Source: Paracoccaceae bacterium
GTDB taxonomy: Bacteria > Pseudomonadota > Alphaproteobacteria > Rhodobacterales > Rhodobacteraceae
Length of the DNA: 64,000 nt
Assembly: GCA_027489355.1 (NCBI GenBank)
Contig: JAIXZY010000075.1
Coordinates: 62,001-126,000 of the forward strand
Reading direction: 5' to 3'
The position numbers and the translations under genes were made by a program. The notes beneath the pieces are model-generated. The model ran no database searches, was not told where the DNA came from, and saw nothing but the letters and a program-made list of their open reading frames with translations. Within the stretch, counting starts at the first letter, position 1, and each line of letters begins with the position of its first letter. Of the stretch, positions 18,827-27,765 are shown one piece after another.

Positions 18827-18866
18827 AACTCTTCGAAGAGTTTTGCAGATTCCTTCGAAGGAATCT
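18827..18866. repeat. Twin perfect palindromes (TTCGAA type)
   Basis: Two adjacent self-complementary sequences, AACTCTTCGAAGAGTT (18827-18842) and AGATTCCTTCGAAGGAATCT (18847-18866), are separated by four bases. They begin ten bases after the murC stop. The same twin layout, with a TTAAG centre in place of TTCGAA, is present at 47700 and 51871. Confidence 0.8.
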
Positions 18867-18892
18867 GGCCCAACGACGCGGCGGGTCTGCAC

Positions 18893-19159
18893 ATGAGCAC
18901 GCCGCTGATTCTGGGCTGCTTCTGGGTGCTGGCTGCCGCCGCCACCGCGATGCTGCCGATGCGTCGGCAGATGGTGCCGGGGCTGGCGCTACTGGCCGCC
19001 GCGCCGGTGCTTCTGGTCTGGATCGGCTATCGCCACGGCTGGCTATGGCTGCCCGTCGGCCTCTTTGCCTTCCTGTCGATGTTCCGCAATCCGCTGCTCT
19101 ACTTCCTGCGCCGCGTCATGGGCAAACCCGCGCCCTTGCCCAAGGAGCTGGAAAAATGA
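18893..19159 (+). CDS. DUF2484 family membrane protein
   Basis: The 88-residue protein has three hydrophobic stretches (about residues 4-24, 28-46 and 48-72) and a C-terminal MFRNPLLYFLRRVMGKP block. DUF2484 members sit between murC and murB in many Rhodobacterales, so a link with cell-wall synthesis is likely, but no activity is known. The stop overlaps the next DUF2484-like gene by four bases (ATGA). Confidence 0.8.
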   Translation: MSTPLILGCFWVLAAAATAMLPMRRQMVPGLALLAAAPVLLVWIGYRHGWLWLPVGLFAFLSMFRNPLLYFLRRVMGKPAPLPKELEK

Positions 19160-19401
19160 TGGTCTCGCTTGCCCTCTGCCTGGCCTGGCTGATCGCGGCG
19201 AACGTGATCGCCATGTTCCCCTCGCGCGACAAGCATTGGCGGGCGGCCTATGTGCTGATCGCGGTGGGCGTGCCGCTTTTGGGCTGGGCGACCTGGGAGG
19301 CGGGGCCGGTGGTGGGTCTGCTGCTGCTGGCGGCGGGGGCCTCGATCCTGCGCTGGCCGGTGATCTTCTTCTGGCGCTGGCTGCGCCGGTCGCTGGGGTA
19401 G
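19156..19401 (+). CDS. Second DUF2484-like membrane protein
   Basis: The 81-residue product is also built of three hydrophobic segments and ends RWPVIFFWRWLRRSLG, matching the layout of the gene before it. The two look like diverged tandem copies. The start MMVSLALCLAWL is fixed by the ATGA overlap with the previous stop. It is probably an inner-membrane protein; its function is unknown. Confidence 0.75.
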   Translation: MMVSLALCLAWLIAANVIAMFPSRDKHWRAAYVLIAVGVPLLGWATWEAGPVVGLLLLAAGASILRWPVIFFWRWLRRSLG

Positions 19402-19404
19402 GCA

Positions 19405-19671
19405 ATGTACGGATTTCTGATCGCGACCGGAGGGGCGACGGTTCTGGTCGCAGCCGTGGTGTCCTATGCCACCGCGCGCCGCTATGGCTGGGGCGCGGCG
19501 CTGGCGCTACCGGTGCTGGCCCTGGTCGCGATGCTGGGGATGCAATGGCAGCGGCAGGGGCTGGACTGGGGCGACGGGGCGGGGATTCTGCTGCCCGCGC
19601 TGATCTTCGCAGGGCCGGTGCTGCTGGGCGCGCTGGCCGGGGTCGCGCTTGCCGGTCTGCGGCGAGGCTGA
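19405..19671 (+). CDS. Small hydrophobic protein between DUF2484 genes and murB
   Basis: This is an 88-residue protein with three likely membrane helices (residues 3-24, 32-46 and 60-84). It starts three bases after the previous stop, and GGGGTAGG precedes the ATG. I do not recognise a family. Its position in an unbroken run of same-strand, tightly spaced genes supports that it is real and co-transcribed with mur genes. Confidence 0.65.
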   Translation: MYGFLIATGGATVLVAAVVSYATARRYGWGAALALPVLALVAMLGMQWQRQGLDWGDGAGILLPALIFAGPVLLGALAGVALAGLRRG

Positions 19672-19711
19672 GCCTCTTGCAACGCGGGCCACTGTGCCGC
19701 AGAAGCGGGGC

Positions 19712-20638
19712 ATGACCAATCTTCCCGAGACCCGCGGCGTGCTGACGCCGGATCGTGCGCTGTCGGACCTGACCTGGCTGCGGGTGGGCGGGCCGGCCGA
19801 CTGTCTATTCCAACCCGCGGACGAGGCCGATCTGGCCGCGTTCCTGGCAGCACTGGACCCGTCGGTGGCGGTGTTCCCGATGGGCGTGGGGTCGAACCTG
19901 ATCGTCCGCGACGGGGGCATCCGGGCCGTGGTGATCCGGCTGGGCCGGGGGTTCAACGGGATTTCGGTCGAGGGCGACAGGGTGGTGGCCGGCGCTGCGG
20001 CGCTGGATGCCCATGTGGCCCGGCGGGCGGCCGAGGCGGGGCTGGACCTGACCTTCCTGCGCACCATTCCGGGCAGCATCGGCGGCGCGGTGCGGATGAA
20101 CGCGGGCTGCTACGGGTCCTATGTGGCGGACGTGCTGGAAGAGATCCGGGTCGTCACCCGGTTGGGCGAGGTGGTGACGCTGCCGGCGTCGGCCCTGAAC
20201 CTGCGGTATCGCCAAAGCGATCTGCCCCAGGGGGCGGTGATCGTTTCGGCCACGTTCCGGGCAGGGCAGGGCGATCCGGCGGCGCTGGAGGCGCGGATGG
20301 CGGACCAGATCGCCAAGCGCGATGCCAGCCAGCCTACCAAGGAGCGCAGCGCGGGGTCCACTTTCCGCAATCCGGCGGGGCGGTCGTCGACGGGCAAGGC
20401 CGACGACACGCATGAGCTGAAGGCCTGGAAGGTGATCGACGACGCCGGGATGCGCGGCGCGCGGATCGGCGGGGCGCAGATGTCCGAGATGCATTCCAAC
20501 TTCCTGATCAACGCCGGAGGGGCGACTGCCGCCGATCTGGAAAATCTGGGCGAGGAAGTGCGAAAAAAGGTTTTCCAATCAAGCGGCATCACGCTAGAGT
20601 GGGAAATCATGCGGGTCGGAGAATACCCGCGCGAATAA
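19712..20638 (+). CDS. murB: UDP-N-acetylenolpyruvoylglucosamine reductase MurB
   Basis: The 308-residue FAD enzyme reduces the enolpyruvyl group to form UDP-MurNAc. Visible are the FAD-binding [16 protein letters not shown] and [15 protein letters not shown], the [17 protein letters not shown] block, and the catalytic serine in SAGSTFRNP. The absence of the extra Tyr-loop insert and the length fit type IIa MurB. The ATG of [14 protein letters not shown] (19712) is chosen; the frame extends back to 19649 inside the previous gene. Its product feeds the MurC step encoded just upstream. Confidence 0.96.
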   Translation: MTNLPETRGVLTPDRALSDLTWLRVGGPADCLFQPADEADLAAFLAALDPSVAVFPMGVGSNLIVRDGGIRAVVIRLGRGFNGISVEGDRVVAGAAALDAHVARRAAEAGLDLTFLRTIPGSIGGAVRMNAGCYGSYVADVLEEIRVVTRLGEVVTLPASALNLRYRQSDLPQGAVIVSATFRAGQGDPAALEARMADQIAKRDASQPTKERSAGSTFRNPAGRSSTGKADDTHELKAWKVIDDAGMRGARIGGAQMSEMHSNFLINAGGATAADLENLGEEVRKKVFQSSGITLEWEIMRVGEYPRE

Positions 20639-20677
20639 CGATATCACGGGTCGCATAAGGCCCGGATGAGGCAGTGT

Positions 20678-21598
20678 ATGGCGGGCGCATCAGGCAGGAT
20701 GGCCCCCGAAGTGGCGGTACTGATGGGTGGACTTTCCGCAGAGCGGGAGGTGTCGCTTGTCTCTGGGCGCGAATGCGCCAAGGCCCTGCGGGAGGCTGGT
20801 TACAAGGTGACGGAGGTCGATTGCGGCCCCGATCTGCCTGCGCGTCTTTCCGAGCTACGCCCCGACGTCTGTTTCAACGCGCTTCACGGTCGCTGGGGCG
20901 AGGATGGCTGCGTCCAGGGCATCCTGGAATGGCTGAAGATCCCGTATACCCATTCCGGCGTGTTGGCCTCGGCCCTGGCGATGGACAAGATCAAGACCAA
21001 GGAAGTCTATCGCGCGGCGGGGCTGCCGGTGGTGGAAAGCCGGCTTGCCACGAAGGAAGAGGTCGAAGCGGGGCATGTCCTGCCCGCGCCCTATGTGGTG
21101 AAGCCCTATAACGAGGGGTCCTCGGTCGGGGTCTACATCGTGCGCGAGGGGTCGAACGCGCCGCGGTTGGCCTCGACCATGCCGGACGTGGTGATGGTTG
21201 AGACCTATGCCCCCGGGCGCGAGCTGACGACGACGGTGATGGGCGACCGGGCGCTAGGGGTGACGGATATCATCACCGACGGCTGGTATGATTATGACGC
21301 CAAGTACAAGCCTGGTGGGTCCCAGCACGAGTGCCCGGCGAAGCTGCCGGCCGAGATCGAGGCGGCCTGCCTCGACTATGCGCTGCGGGCGCACAGGGCG
21401 CTGGGGTGCCGGGGCGTGTCGCGGACGGATTTCCGCTGGGACGAGGCGCGGGGACTGGCGGGGCTGATCCTTCTGGAGACGAACACCCAGCCGGGGATGA
21501 CCCCCACGTCGCTTGCGCCGGAGCAGGCGGCGCATCTCGGGATCGGCTTCTCCGAGTTCTGCGCCTGGATGGTGAGGGACGCGTCATGCAATCGCTGA
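20678..21598 (+). CDS. ddl: D-alanine--D-alanine ligase
   Basis: This ATP-grasp enzyme makes the D-Ala-D-Ala dipeptide for the stem peptide. It shows [38 protein letters not shown], the [14 protein letters not shown] lysine/glycine-rich loop and the C-terminal [18 protein letters not shown]. Three in-frame ATGs are possible (20666, 20678, 20699). I chose 20678, which has GAGG six bases upstream, giving 306 residues. The 3' end overlaps ftsQ by 13 bases. Confidence 0.95.
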   Translation: MAGASGRMAPEVAVLMGGLSAEREVSLVSGRECAKALREAGYKVTEVDCGPDLPARLSELRPDVCFNALHGRWGEDGCVQGILEWLKIPYTHSGVLASALAMDKIKTKEVYRAAGLPVVESRLATKEEVEAGHVLPAPYVVKPYNEGSSVGVYIVREGSNAPRLASTMPDVVMVETYAPGRELTTTVMGDRALGVTDIITDGWYDYDAKYKPGGSQHECPAKLPAEIEAACLDYALRAHRALGCRGVSRTDFRWDEARGLAGLILLETNTQPGMTPTSLAPEQAAHLGIGFSEFCAWMVRDASCNR

Positions 21599-22482
21599 TC
21601 GCCCGCCGTCCCACGTCACGTGTCCGCAAGGACCCGGCGCCGTCGAAATGGGCCTACCGGGTGCAGCGCTGGATGCTGACGCCCTATGTGCGCGGCTTCG
21701 TCTGGAAGGGCATCCCGACGCTGGTGCTGTTGGGTGCGGGCGCGCTGTGGCTGAGCCATGAGCCGAACCGCCAGGCGGTGATCGGGCAGCTGACGCATCT
21801 GCGCGAAGAGTTCGAGGCGCGGCCGGAGTTCCGGGTATCGCTCGCCCGCGTCGAGGGCGCGTCGGACGATCTGGCCGAGGCGGTGCGGGCGAAGCTGGCG
21901 CTGCCCTTGCCGATGTCGTCCTTCGACATCGACCTCGACGCCGCCCGCGCGCGGATCGAGGCGCTGGACGCGGTGCAGAAGGCCGACCTGCGGGTCCGGT
22001 CGGGCGGGGTGCTGCAGGTGCTGATCACCGAGCGCGTCCCGGTCGCGGTCTGGCGCACCGAGGACGGGTTGACGCTGGTCGATGAGACCGGCCACCGGGT
22101 CGCGGGCCTGCTGGCGCGCGCCGACCGCGCCGACTTGCCGCTGATCGCGGGCGACGGTGCCGACACCGCCACGCCCGAGGCCCTGGATCTGATCGCCGCC
22201 GCCGGGCCGCTGACGCCGCGCATCCGCGGGCTGATCCGCATCGGCGACCGCCGCTGGGACCTGGTGCTCGACCGCAACCAGCGGGTCCTTCTGCCGGAAA
22301 AGAACCCGGTCCAGGCGCTGGAGCGCCTGCTGGCGCTGGACCATGCCCAGGACCTGATGAACCGCGACATTCTGACCGTGGACCTGCGGTCGGACCATCG
22401 CCCGACGCTTCGCCTTACCCCCAATGCCCTTGCCGAAATCCGTCGCGCGCAGGGCCTAGAAACCGTGGAGAACGAACTGTGA
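21586..22482 (+). CDS. ftsQ: Cell division protein FtsQ
   Basis: The 298-residue bitopic protein has a basic cytoplasmic N-terminus, one transmembrane helix (about residues 43-62, [14 protein letters not shown]) and a periplasmic part with a POTRA domain followed by the FtsQ/DivIB beta domain ([20 protein letters not shown]). It links early and late divisome proteins. The start lies inside ddl and the stop overlaps ftsA (GTGA), so translation of the three genes is coupled. Confidence 0.93.
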   Translation: MQSLIARRPTSRVRKDPAPSKWAYRVQRWMLTPYVRGFVWKGIPTLVLLGAGALWLSHEPNRQAVIGQLTHLREEFEARPEFRVSLARVEGASDDLAEAVRAKLALPLPMSSFDIDLDAARARIEALDAVQKADLRVRSGGVLQVLITERVPVAVWRTEDGLTLVDETGHRVAGLLARADRADLPLIAGDGADTATPEALDLIAAAGPLTPRIRGLIRIGDRRWDLVLDRNQRVLLPEKNPVQALERLLALDHAQDLMNRDILTVDLRSDHRPTLRLTPNALAEIRRAQGLETVENEL

Positions 22483-23813
22483 CCGATCTCTATACCTCCC
22501 AGCGCGCCATGCGGAACATGCGTAAGGCTGCCATGCAGCGCGGCGTGATCGCGATCCTGGACGTTGGCACATCGAAGATCGCCTGCCTCATCCTGCGCTT
22601 CGACGGACCGGACCGCCTGCGCGAGCAGGATGGGGTCGGCCCGATGGCGGGGCAAAGCCAGTTCCGCGTGATCGGCGCGGCGACGACGCGCAGCCGGGGT
22701 GTCCGCTTCGGCGAGATCGCGGTGATGAACGAGACCGAGCGCGCGATCCGCACGGCGGTGCAGGCCGCGCAGAAGATGGCGAACGTGCGGGTCGACCATG
22801 TGATCGCCTGCTTCTCGGGCGCCGAGCCGCGCAGCTATGGGCTGGCGGGCGAACTGGACCTGCAGGACAGCGTGGTGACGGAACAGGACGTGAGCCGGGT
22901 TCTGGCCTCTTGCGACGTGCCGGACCTGGGGCCGGGCCGCGAGGTCCTGCACGCGCAACCGGTGAACTTTGCGCTGGACCATCGGTCGGGACTGGGCGAT
23001 CCGCGCGGGCAGATCGGGCACCGGCTGGCGGTGGACATGCACCTGCTGTCGGTCGACGGCGACGTGGTGCAGAACCTGCTCTACTGCATCAAGCGCTGCG
23101 ACCTGGAACTGGCGGGGATTGCCTCCTCGGCCTATGTCTCGGCGATTTCCAGCCTCGTCGAGGACGAGCAGGAGCTGGGCGCGGCCTGCATCGACATGGG
23201 CGGCGGCGCGACCGGCATCTCGATCTTCATGAAGAAGCACATGATCTATGCCGACAGCGTGCGGATGGGCGGGGACCATGTGACCTCGGACATTTCCAAG
23301 GGCTTGCAGATTCCGATGGCCGTGGCCGAGCGGATCAAGACGCGCCACGGCGGGCTTTATGCCACCGGCATGGATGACCGCGAGATGATCGACATCGGCG
23401 GCGACTCGGGCGACTGGGAAAAGGACCGCCGCCAGATCAGCCGGACCGAGCTGATCGGCATCATGCGCCCGCGCGTCGAGGAGATCCTTGAGGAAGTCCG
23501 CGCCACGCTGGACGCGGCCGGGTTCGATACGCTGCCTTCCCAGCAGATCGTCCTGACCGGAGGCGGCAGCCAGATTCCGGGCCTGGACGGCATCGCGACG
23601 CGGGTCCTTGGCCAGCGCGTGCGACTGGGGCGGCCCCTGCGCGTGCAGGGCCTGCCGCAGGCGGCGACGGGGGCGGCTTTCGCCTCGGCGGTGGGGCTGT
23701 GCCTTTTCGCCGCGCATCCCCAGGACGAATGGTGGGACTTCGAGATTCCGGCGGAACGCTACCCGGCACGCTCGCTGCGACGGGCCGTCAAATGGTTCAA
23801 GGACAACTGGTGA
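22479..23813 (+). CDS. ftsA: Cell division protein FtsA
   Basis: The 444-residue actin-like ATPase anchors FtsZ to the membrane. It starts at GTG, overlapping the ftsQ stop by four bases. The first 22 residues are a basic extension, then ILDVGTSKIACLI (phosphate 1), the 1C domain, CIDMGGGATGISIF (phosphate 2) and VLTGGGSQIPGLD (adenosine site). The C-terminal amphipathic membrane helix is visible as LRRAVKWFKDNW. A 201-base gap with an own promoter separates it from ftsZ. Confidence 0.97.
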   Translation: MTDLYTSQRAMRNMRKAAMQRGVIAILDVGTSKIACLILRFDGPDRLREQDGVGPMAGQSQFRVIGAATTRSRGVRFGEIAVMNETERAIRTAVQAAQKMANVRVDHVIACFSGAEPRSYGLAGELDLQDSVVTEQDVSRVLASCDVPDLGPGREVLHAQPVNFALDHRSGLGDPRGQIGHRLAVDMHLLSVDGDVVQNLLYCIKRCDLELAGIASSAYVSAISSLVEDEQELGAACIDMGGGATGISIFMKKHMIYADSVRMGGDHVTSDISKGLQIPMAVAERIKTRHGGLYATGMDDREMIDIGGDSGDWEKDRRQISRTELIGIMRPRVEEILEEVRATLDAAGFDTLPSQQIVLTGGGSQIPGLDGIATRVLGQRVRLGRPLRVQGLPQAATGAAFASAVGLCLFAAHPQDEWWDFEIPAERYPARSLRRAVKWFKDNW

Positions 23814-23898
23814 CCACAACATCGGGCCGAATGAAGCGAAATACCGCTGAATACGGGGGCTTGACCCCCAGATTTCGTGGTTTCGCACGAGTTTTTGC

Positions 23899-23927
23899 GT
23901 GACCTTTGCAAGCGTTGTGGATAGAAT
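23899..23927 (+). promoter_or_regulatory. Putative ftsZ promoter with a DnaA-box-like sequence
   Basis: GTGACC (23899-23904) and TAGAAT (23922-23927) are 17 bases apart, with four and five of six matches to the sigma-70 consensus. TGTGGATAG at 23916-23924 overlaps the spacer and -10 and matches eight of nine bases of a DnaA box (TGTGGATAA). This is a reading by eye; neither the promoter nor the box is proven. Confidence 0.4.
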
Positions 23928-24014
23928 CGGGGATAAGTCGGCCTTCCGTGGGGAATTTGAATGCGGAAAAGGCCCGATAAAACAGGCGGCGGACAAACGG
24001 ACAGGCGAATCCAA

Positions 24015-25646
24015 ATGGCACTCAATCTGACGATGACTTCGGAGCGTGAAGAGCTGAAGCCGCGCATCACCGTGTTTGGTGTAGGCGGTGCCGGTGGCAA
24101 CGCGGTGAACAACATGATCGACAAGATGCTGGAAGGTGTCGAGTTCGTCGTGGCCAACACCGATGCGCAGGCCCTTCAGCAAAGCCGGGCAGGCGCGCGC
24201 ATCCAGATGGGTGTCAAGGCGACGGAAGGCCTTGGGGCAGGGGCCCGGCCGACGGTGGGGGCCGCTGCGGCGGAGGAGACGATCGAAGAAATCGTCGACC
24301 ACCTGGCCGGGGCGCACATGTGCTTCATCACTGCCGGCATGGGCGGCGGCACCGGGACCGGCGCGGCTCCGATCATCGCGCAGGCCGCGCGGGAGTTGGG
24401 CGTGCTGACCGTTGGCGTCGTGACGAAGCCCTTCCAGTTCGAAGGCGCCAAACGGATGCGTCAGGCCGAGGATGGCATCGAGGCTCTTCAGAAGGTCGTC
24501 GACACGCTGATCATCATTCCGAACCAGAACCTGTTCCGCCTGGCCAACGAACGCACGACCTTCACCGAAGCCTTCGCCATGGCTGACGACGTGCTCTACC
24601 AGGGCGTCAAGGGTGTGACCGACCTGATGGTGCGTCCGGGCCTGATCAACCTCGACTTCGCCGACGTCCGCGCCGTGATGGACGAGATGGGCAAGGCGAT
24701 GATGGGCACGGGCGAGGCCACCGGCGACGACCGCGCGATCCAGGCGGCCGAGAAGGCGATTGCCAACCCGCTCTTGGACGAGATCAGCCTGAACGGCGCC
24801 AAGGGCGTGCTGATCAACATCACCGGCGGCCATGACCTGACGCTGTTCGAACTGGACGAAGCCGCGAACATCATCCGCGAGAAGGTGGACCCGGAAGCCA
24901 ACATCATCGTGGGTTCCACGCTGGATACCGCGATGGAAGGCCGCATCCGCGTGTCGGTCGTGGCAACGGGCATCGACGCTTCGGCCGCGAACAAGGCCGA
25001 GACCCCGGTCGCCCGCCGCTCGATGAGCGCGCCGCTGTCGCTGGCCCCGGAGGCCCCGCGTGCGGCTGCCCCCGCCCCGGCCTATACGCCGGCCCCCGCG
25101 CCGGTGATGGAAGAGCGCGCGCCCTTCCAGGATGAGGTCGAAAGCATCGCCGACGCGGCTTTCGACGCGGCGGCCTCGAAGGCCGACATGGACGCCGACG
25201 ACCTGTCGATGGACGATCTGCCGCCCCCGGCCTACCGCCCGCAGACGGCGCAGCCGACGCTGGTCCGCTCGACCCCGGCGGCGATCGAGGCCGATGCGTC
25301 CGAGTTTGTCGCCCCGCGTCCGCGCGCCGCTGGCCAGCCCTCGCCCGAGGCGCTTGCCCGCCTGCAGGCTGCGGTCAGTCGTCCTGGCGCCGCCCCGGCG
25401 AAGTTCGCCCGTCCGGCACCGGTCGCCGCACCGGGCCCGGCCCCTGCTGCGGCCTCGGCCGCGGGCAAGCCGCGCTTCGGGATCGGCTCGCTGATCAACC
25501 GGATGGCGGGCCATCTGGAGGCAACCCAGGGCGCCCCCGCTGCGCGCACCCAGCCGCCGGTCACTGCCTATGACGATGAACACGACATGGGCTCGGACCA
25601 GGACCGGATCGAGATTCCTGCCTTCCTGCGCCGCCAGGCGAACTGA
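24015..25646 (+). CDS. ftsZ: Cell division GTPase FtsZ
   Basis: The 543-residue tubulin homologue forms the division ring. The GTPase domain (residues 1-320) carries [12 protein letters not shown], the G-loop [10 protein letters not shown] near residue 110 and the T7 loop [11 protein letters not shown]. Residues 330-520 are a long alanine- and proline-rich linker, longer than in E. coli but usual in Rhodobacterales. The end [14 protein letters not shown] is the conserved peptide that binds FtsA and other partners. The start [22 protein letters not shown] is chosen; the frame extends upstream to 23961 without homology. Confidence 0.98.
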   Translation: MALNLTMTSEREELKPRITVFGVGGAGGNAVNNMIDKMLEGVEFVVANTDAQALQQSRAGARIQMGVKATEGLGAGARPTVGAAAAEETIEEIVDHLAGAHMCFITAGMGGGTGTGAAPIIAQAARELGVLTVGVVTKPFQFEGAKRMRQAEDGIEALQKVVDTLIIIPNQNLFRLANERTTFTEAFAMADDVLYQGVKGVTDLMVRPGLINLDFADVRAVMDEMGKAMMGTGEATGDDRAIQAAEKAIANPLLDEISLNGAKGVLINITGGHDLTLFELDEAANIIREKVDPEANIIVGSTLDTAMEGRIRVSVVATGIDASAANKAETPVARRSMSAPLSLAPEAPRAAAPAPAYTPAPAPVMEERAPFQDEVESIADAAFDAAASKADMDADDLSMDDLPPPAYRPQTAQPTLVRSTPAAIEADASEFVAPRPRAAGQPSPEALARLQAAVSRPGAAPAKFARPAPVAAPGPAPAAASAAGKPRFGIGSLINRMAGHLEATQGAPAARTQPPVTAYDDEHDMGSDQDRIEIPAFLRRQAN

Positions 25647-25673
25647 AAAGAACGCGGCATCAACCTTAGGGAC

Positions 25674-25704
25674 AAGGCCCGGGAAACCGGGCCTTTTCTT
25701 TTTG
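25674..25704 (+). terminator. Strong intrinsic terminator after ftsZ
   Basis: AAGGCCCGG (25674-25682) pairs with CCGGGCCTT (25687-25695) around a GAAA tetraloop, followed by a run of nine T with one C. It is among the best terminators in the window and closes the dcw operon before lpxC. Confidence 0.95.
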
Positions 25705-25774
25705 TCTCAAAGGCTTGCAGTCTGTTTCAAAGCTGACACATACCGTCACAAAGAGTGAGTTGAGCTTCAAACCC

Positions 25775-25790
25775 CTAACGAATACCTAAC
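25775..25790 (+). promoter_or_regulatory. CtrA-like site upstream of lpxC
   Basis: CTAA-N7-CTAAC matches the alphaproteobacterial CtrA motif TTAA-N7-TTAAC except for the first base of each half. It lies 50 bases before the lpxC start, in a locally A+T-rich stretch. It is a possible cell-cycle regulator site, seen by eye only. Confidence 0.3.
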
Positions 25791-25839
25791 GTGCAATCGG
25801 AACGGGCGGGAACCCGGTCCACATGAGGTTGAGCGAGAC

Positions 25840-26760
25840 GTGCAGAACACCTTGAAATCCCCTGCCGCCTTCACCGGTGTCGGCCTGCATGGCGGCGCGC
25901 CGGTGCGCATGGTGGTGCATCCGGCTCCGGCCGATCACGGGATCTGGTTCTGCCGCACCGATGTGGCCGACCGCGACCCGCACATCCTTGCGCGCTGGGA
26001 CAGGGTCACCCCGTCGAAGCTTTGCACCGTGATCGAGAATGCCGACGGCGTCTCGGTGTCCACCATCGAACATATCATGGCGGCGCTGGCGGGCTTCGCG
26101 ATCCACAACGCGCTGATCGAGATCGACGGACCGGAAGTTCCGATTCTGGACGGCTCGTCCGTGCCGTTCATCCAGGGCTTCCTGGCCGCCGGGATCGAGG
26201 AGCTGGACCTTCCGGTGCGTGCCGTGCGAGTGCTGAAGCCCGTCGAGGTGCGCGAGGGCGAAGCGGTGGCGCGGCTTGAGCCGGCCGAGATGCTGGAGAT
26301 CGACTTTCGCATCGACTTCGCGGACGAAGCCATCGGCGTGCAGGCCCGCAGGCTGAACATGGCCAATGGCGCCTTCGTGCGCGAGCTGTCGGACAGCCGC
26401 ACATTCTGCCGTCAGGCGGACGTGGACGCGATGCGCGCCCGCGGTCTTGCGCTTGGCGGGACGCTGGAGAACGCGGTGGTCTTCGACGGCGACCAGGTGC
26501 TGTCTCCGGGCGGGCTGCGCCATGCAGACGAACCCGTGCGGCACAAGATGCTGGACGCGGTGGGCGACCTGGCGCTGGCGGGTGGGCCGATCCTCGGCCG
26601 CTATGTCGGCGAACGTGCGGGCCATGCGCTGACCAACCGGCTGCTGCGCGCCTTGTTCGCAGATCCCGCCGCGTTCGAGATCGTCGATTGCGGGCCGCGC
26701 ACGCTGGGCAAGCTGCCGGGCGTGGGCGTGCATGCCGGCGATCTGCCGTCGCGCCCGTGA
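25840..26760 (+). CDS. lpxC: UDP-3-O-acyl-N-acetylglucosamine deacetylase LpxC
   Basis: The 306-residue zinc enzyme performs the committed step of lipid A synthesis. Zinc ligands and catalytic motifs are visible: VSTIEHIMAALAG (first His), the C-terminal HKMLDAVGDLALAG with its His and Asp ligands, and RAGHALTNRL (catalytic His). The opening QNTLKSPAAFTGVGLHGG fixes the start at the GTG codon 25840. It sits between the ftsZ terminator and bamD, in the order usual for Rhodobacterales. Confidence 0.97.
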   Translation: MQNTLKSPAAFTGVGLHGGAPVRMVVHPAPADHGIWFCRTDVADRDPHILARWDRVTPSKLCTVIENADGVSVSTIEHIMAALAGFAIHNALIEIDGPEVPILDGSSVPFIQGFLAAGIEELDLPVRAVRVLKPVEVREGEAVARLEPAEMLEIDFRIDFADEAIGVQARRLNMANGAFVRELSDSRTFCRQADVDAMRARGLALGGTLENAVVFDGDQVLSPGGLRHADEPVRHKMLDAVGDLALAGGPILGRYVGERAGHALTNRLLRALFADPAAFEIVDCGPRTLGKLPGVGVHAGDLPSRP

Positions 26761-26795
26761 ACATCACAGGGTCCTGAAAAGTCACGAAAGGCGTT

Positions 26796-26824
26796 TTGCG
26801 CCCCGGATTTTTCTGTGCTAGGAC
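26796..26824 (+). promoter_or_regulatory. Putative bamD promoter
   Basis: TTGCGC (26796-26801) and TAGGAC (26819-26824) are separated by 17 bases, 62 bases before the bamD start. A very similar pair is found before the aminotransferase gene at 60877. Confidence 0.45.
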
Positions 26825-26885
26825 GGGCGCAACGAGACAAGCCGAGAGTGGGCAACCACCCGGGCTGCAGGTTGGATAGGCAAGA

Positions 26886-27728
26886 ATGTCAGGCAGACAG
26901 CCCGGCGCAGGGTTCCTAAAGACGGCGCTTCTGGCGTCGATGCTGGCCGGGTGCGCAAGCCTCGGGCCGAATGAACGGGCGCTGGACAGCTATACGGCGG
27001 AAGAGATCTACAAGAAGGGCGAGCTGGAGCTTGAGACCGGCAGCAAGCCCAAGGATGCGCTGGTCTATTTCCAGGAGGTCGAGCGGCTGTATCCCTACAC
27101 GGAATACGCCAAGCGCGCCCTGATCATGCAGGCCTATACCCATCACAAGGCCAAGGACTACCCCGAGGCCCGCGATGCGGCTCAGCGGTATCTGGACTTC
27201 TATCCCGGCGACGAGGATGCGCCCTACGCGCTGTATCTGATGGCGCTGTCCTATTATGATCAGATCGACGACGTGGGCCGCGACCAGGGGATCACCTTCC
27301 AGGCCCTGCAGGGCATGCGCGACGTGATCGAGACCTATCCCGACAGCGAATATGCGCGTTCGGCCATGCTGAAGTTCGACCTGGCCTTCGACCAGCTGGC
27401 CGCCAAGGAGATGGAGGTCGGGCGCTATTACCTGAAGCGCGGGCATTATGCGGCGGCGATCAACCGTTTCCGCGTGGTGGTGGCCGATTTCCAGACCACG
27501 ACCCACACGGCCGAGGCGCTGCACCGGCTGGTGGAATGCTATCTGGCACTCGGCCTGACGGACGAGGCACAGACCGCAGGCGCGATCCTGGGCTACAACT
27601 ACCAGTCCTCACCCTTCTACGACGACACGTACCGGCTGCTGAAAGGCAAGGGCCTGTCGCCGGAGGCCAAGGGCGAAGGCTGGCTGCGCACGATCTACCG
27701 CCAGATGGTGAAGGGCGAGTGGTTGTGA
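26886..27728 (+). CDS. bamD: Outer-membrane assembly lipoprotein BamD
   Basis: The 280-residue lipoprotein is a subunit of the BAM complex that folds beta-barrels into the outer membrane. The signal peptide ends in the lipobox LAGC, with lipidated Cys near residue 23. Five TPR-like helical pairs follow (EEIYKKGELELETGSKPKDA, EVERLYPYTEYAKRA, ARDAAQRYLDFYPGDEDA and others). Length and composition are normal. recN starts 37 bases after its stop, across a small hairpin. Confidence 0.96.
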   Translation: MSGRQPGAGFLKTALLASMLAGCASLGPNERALDSYTAEEIYKKGELELETGSKPKDALVYFQEVERLYPYTEYAKRALIMQAYTHHKAKDYPEARDAAQRYLDFYPGDEDAPYALYLMALSYYDQIDDVGRDQGITFQALQGMRDVIETYPDSEYARSAMLKFDLAFDQLAAKEMEVGRYYLKRGHYAAAINRFRVVVADFQTTTHTAEALHRLVECYLALGLTDEAQTAGAILGYNYQSSPFYDDTYRLLKGKGLSPEAKGEGWLRTIYRQMVKGEWL

Positions 27729-27732
27729 GGGC

Positions 27733-27753
27733 GGTGCGCCATGACTGCGCACC
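27733..27753. repeat. Hairpin between bamD and recN
   Basis: GGTGCGC (27733-27739) and GCGCACC (27747-27753) flank CATGACT. The element resembles the GGTGGGCG palindromes at 6361, 42974 and 43091 with one base changed in each arm. Confidence 0.5.
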
Positions 27754-27765
27754 CTATGCCTGACC

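Noticed and set aside
21684-25583. Long minus-strand open frame across ftsQ, ftsA and ftsZ
   Set aside because: It covers three certain genes and the gap between them and has low-complexity composition. This is an effect of few A+T-rich stop codons.
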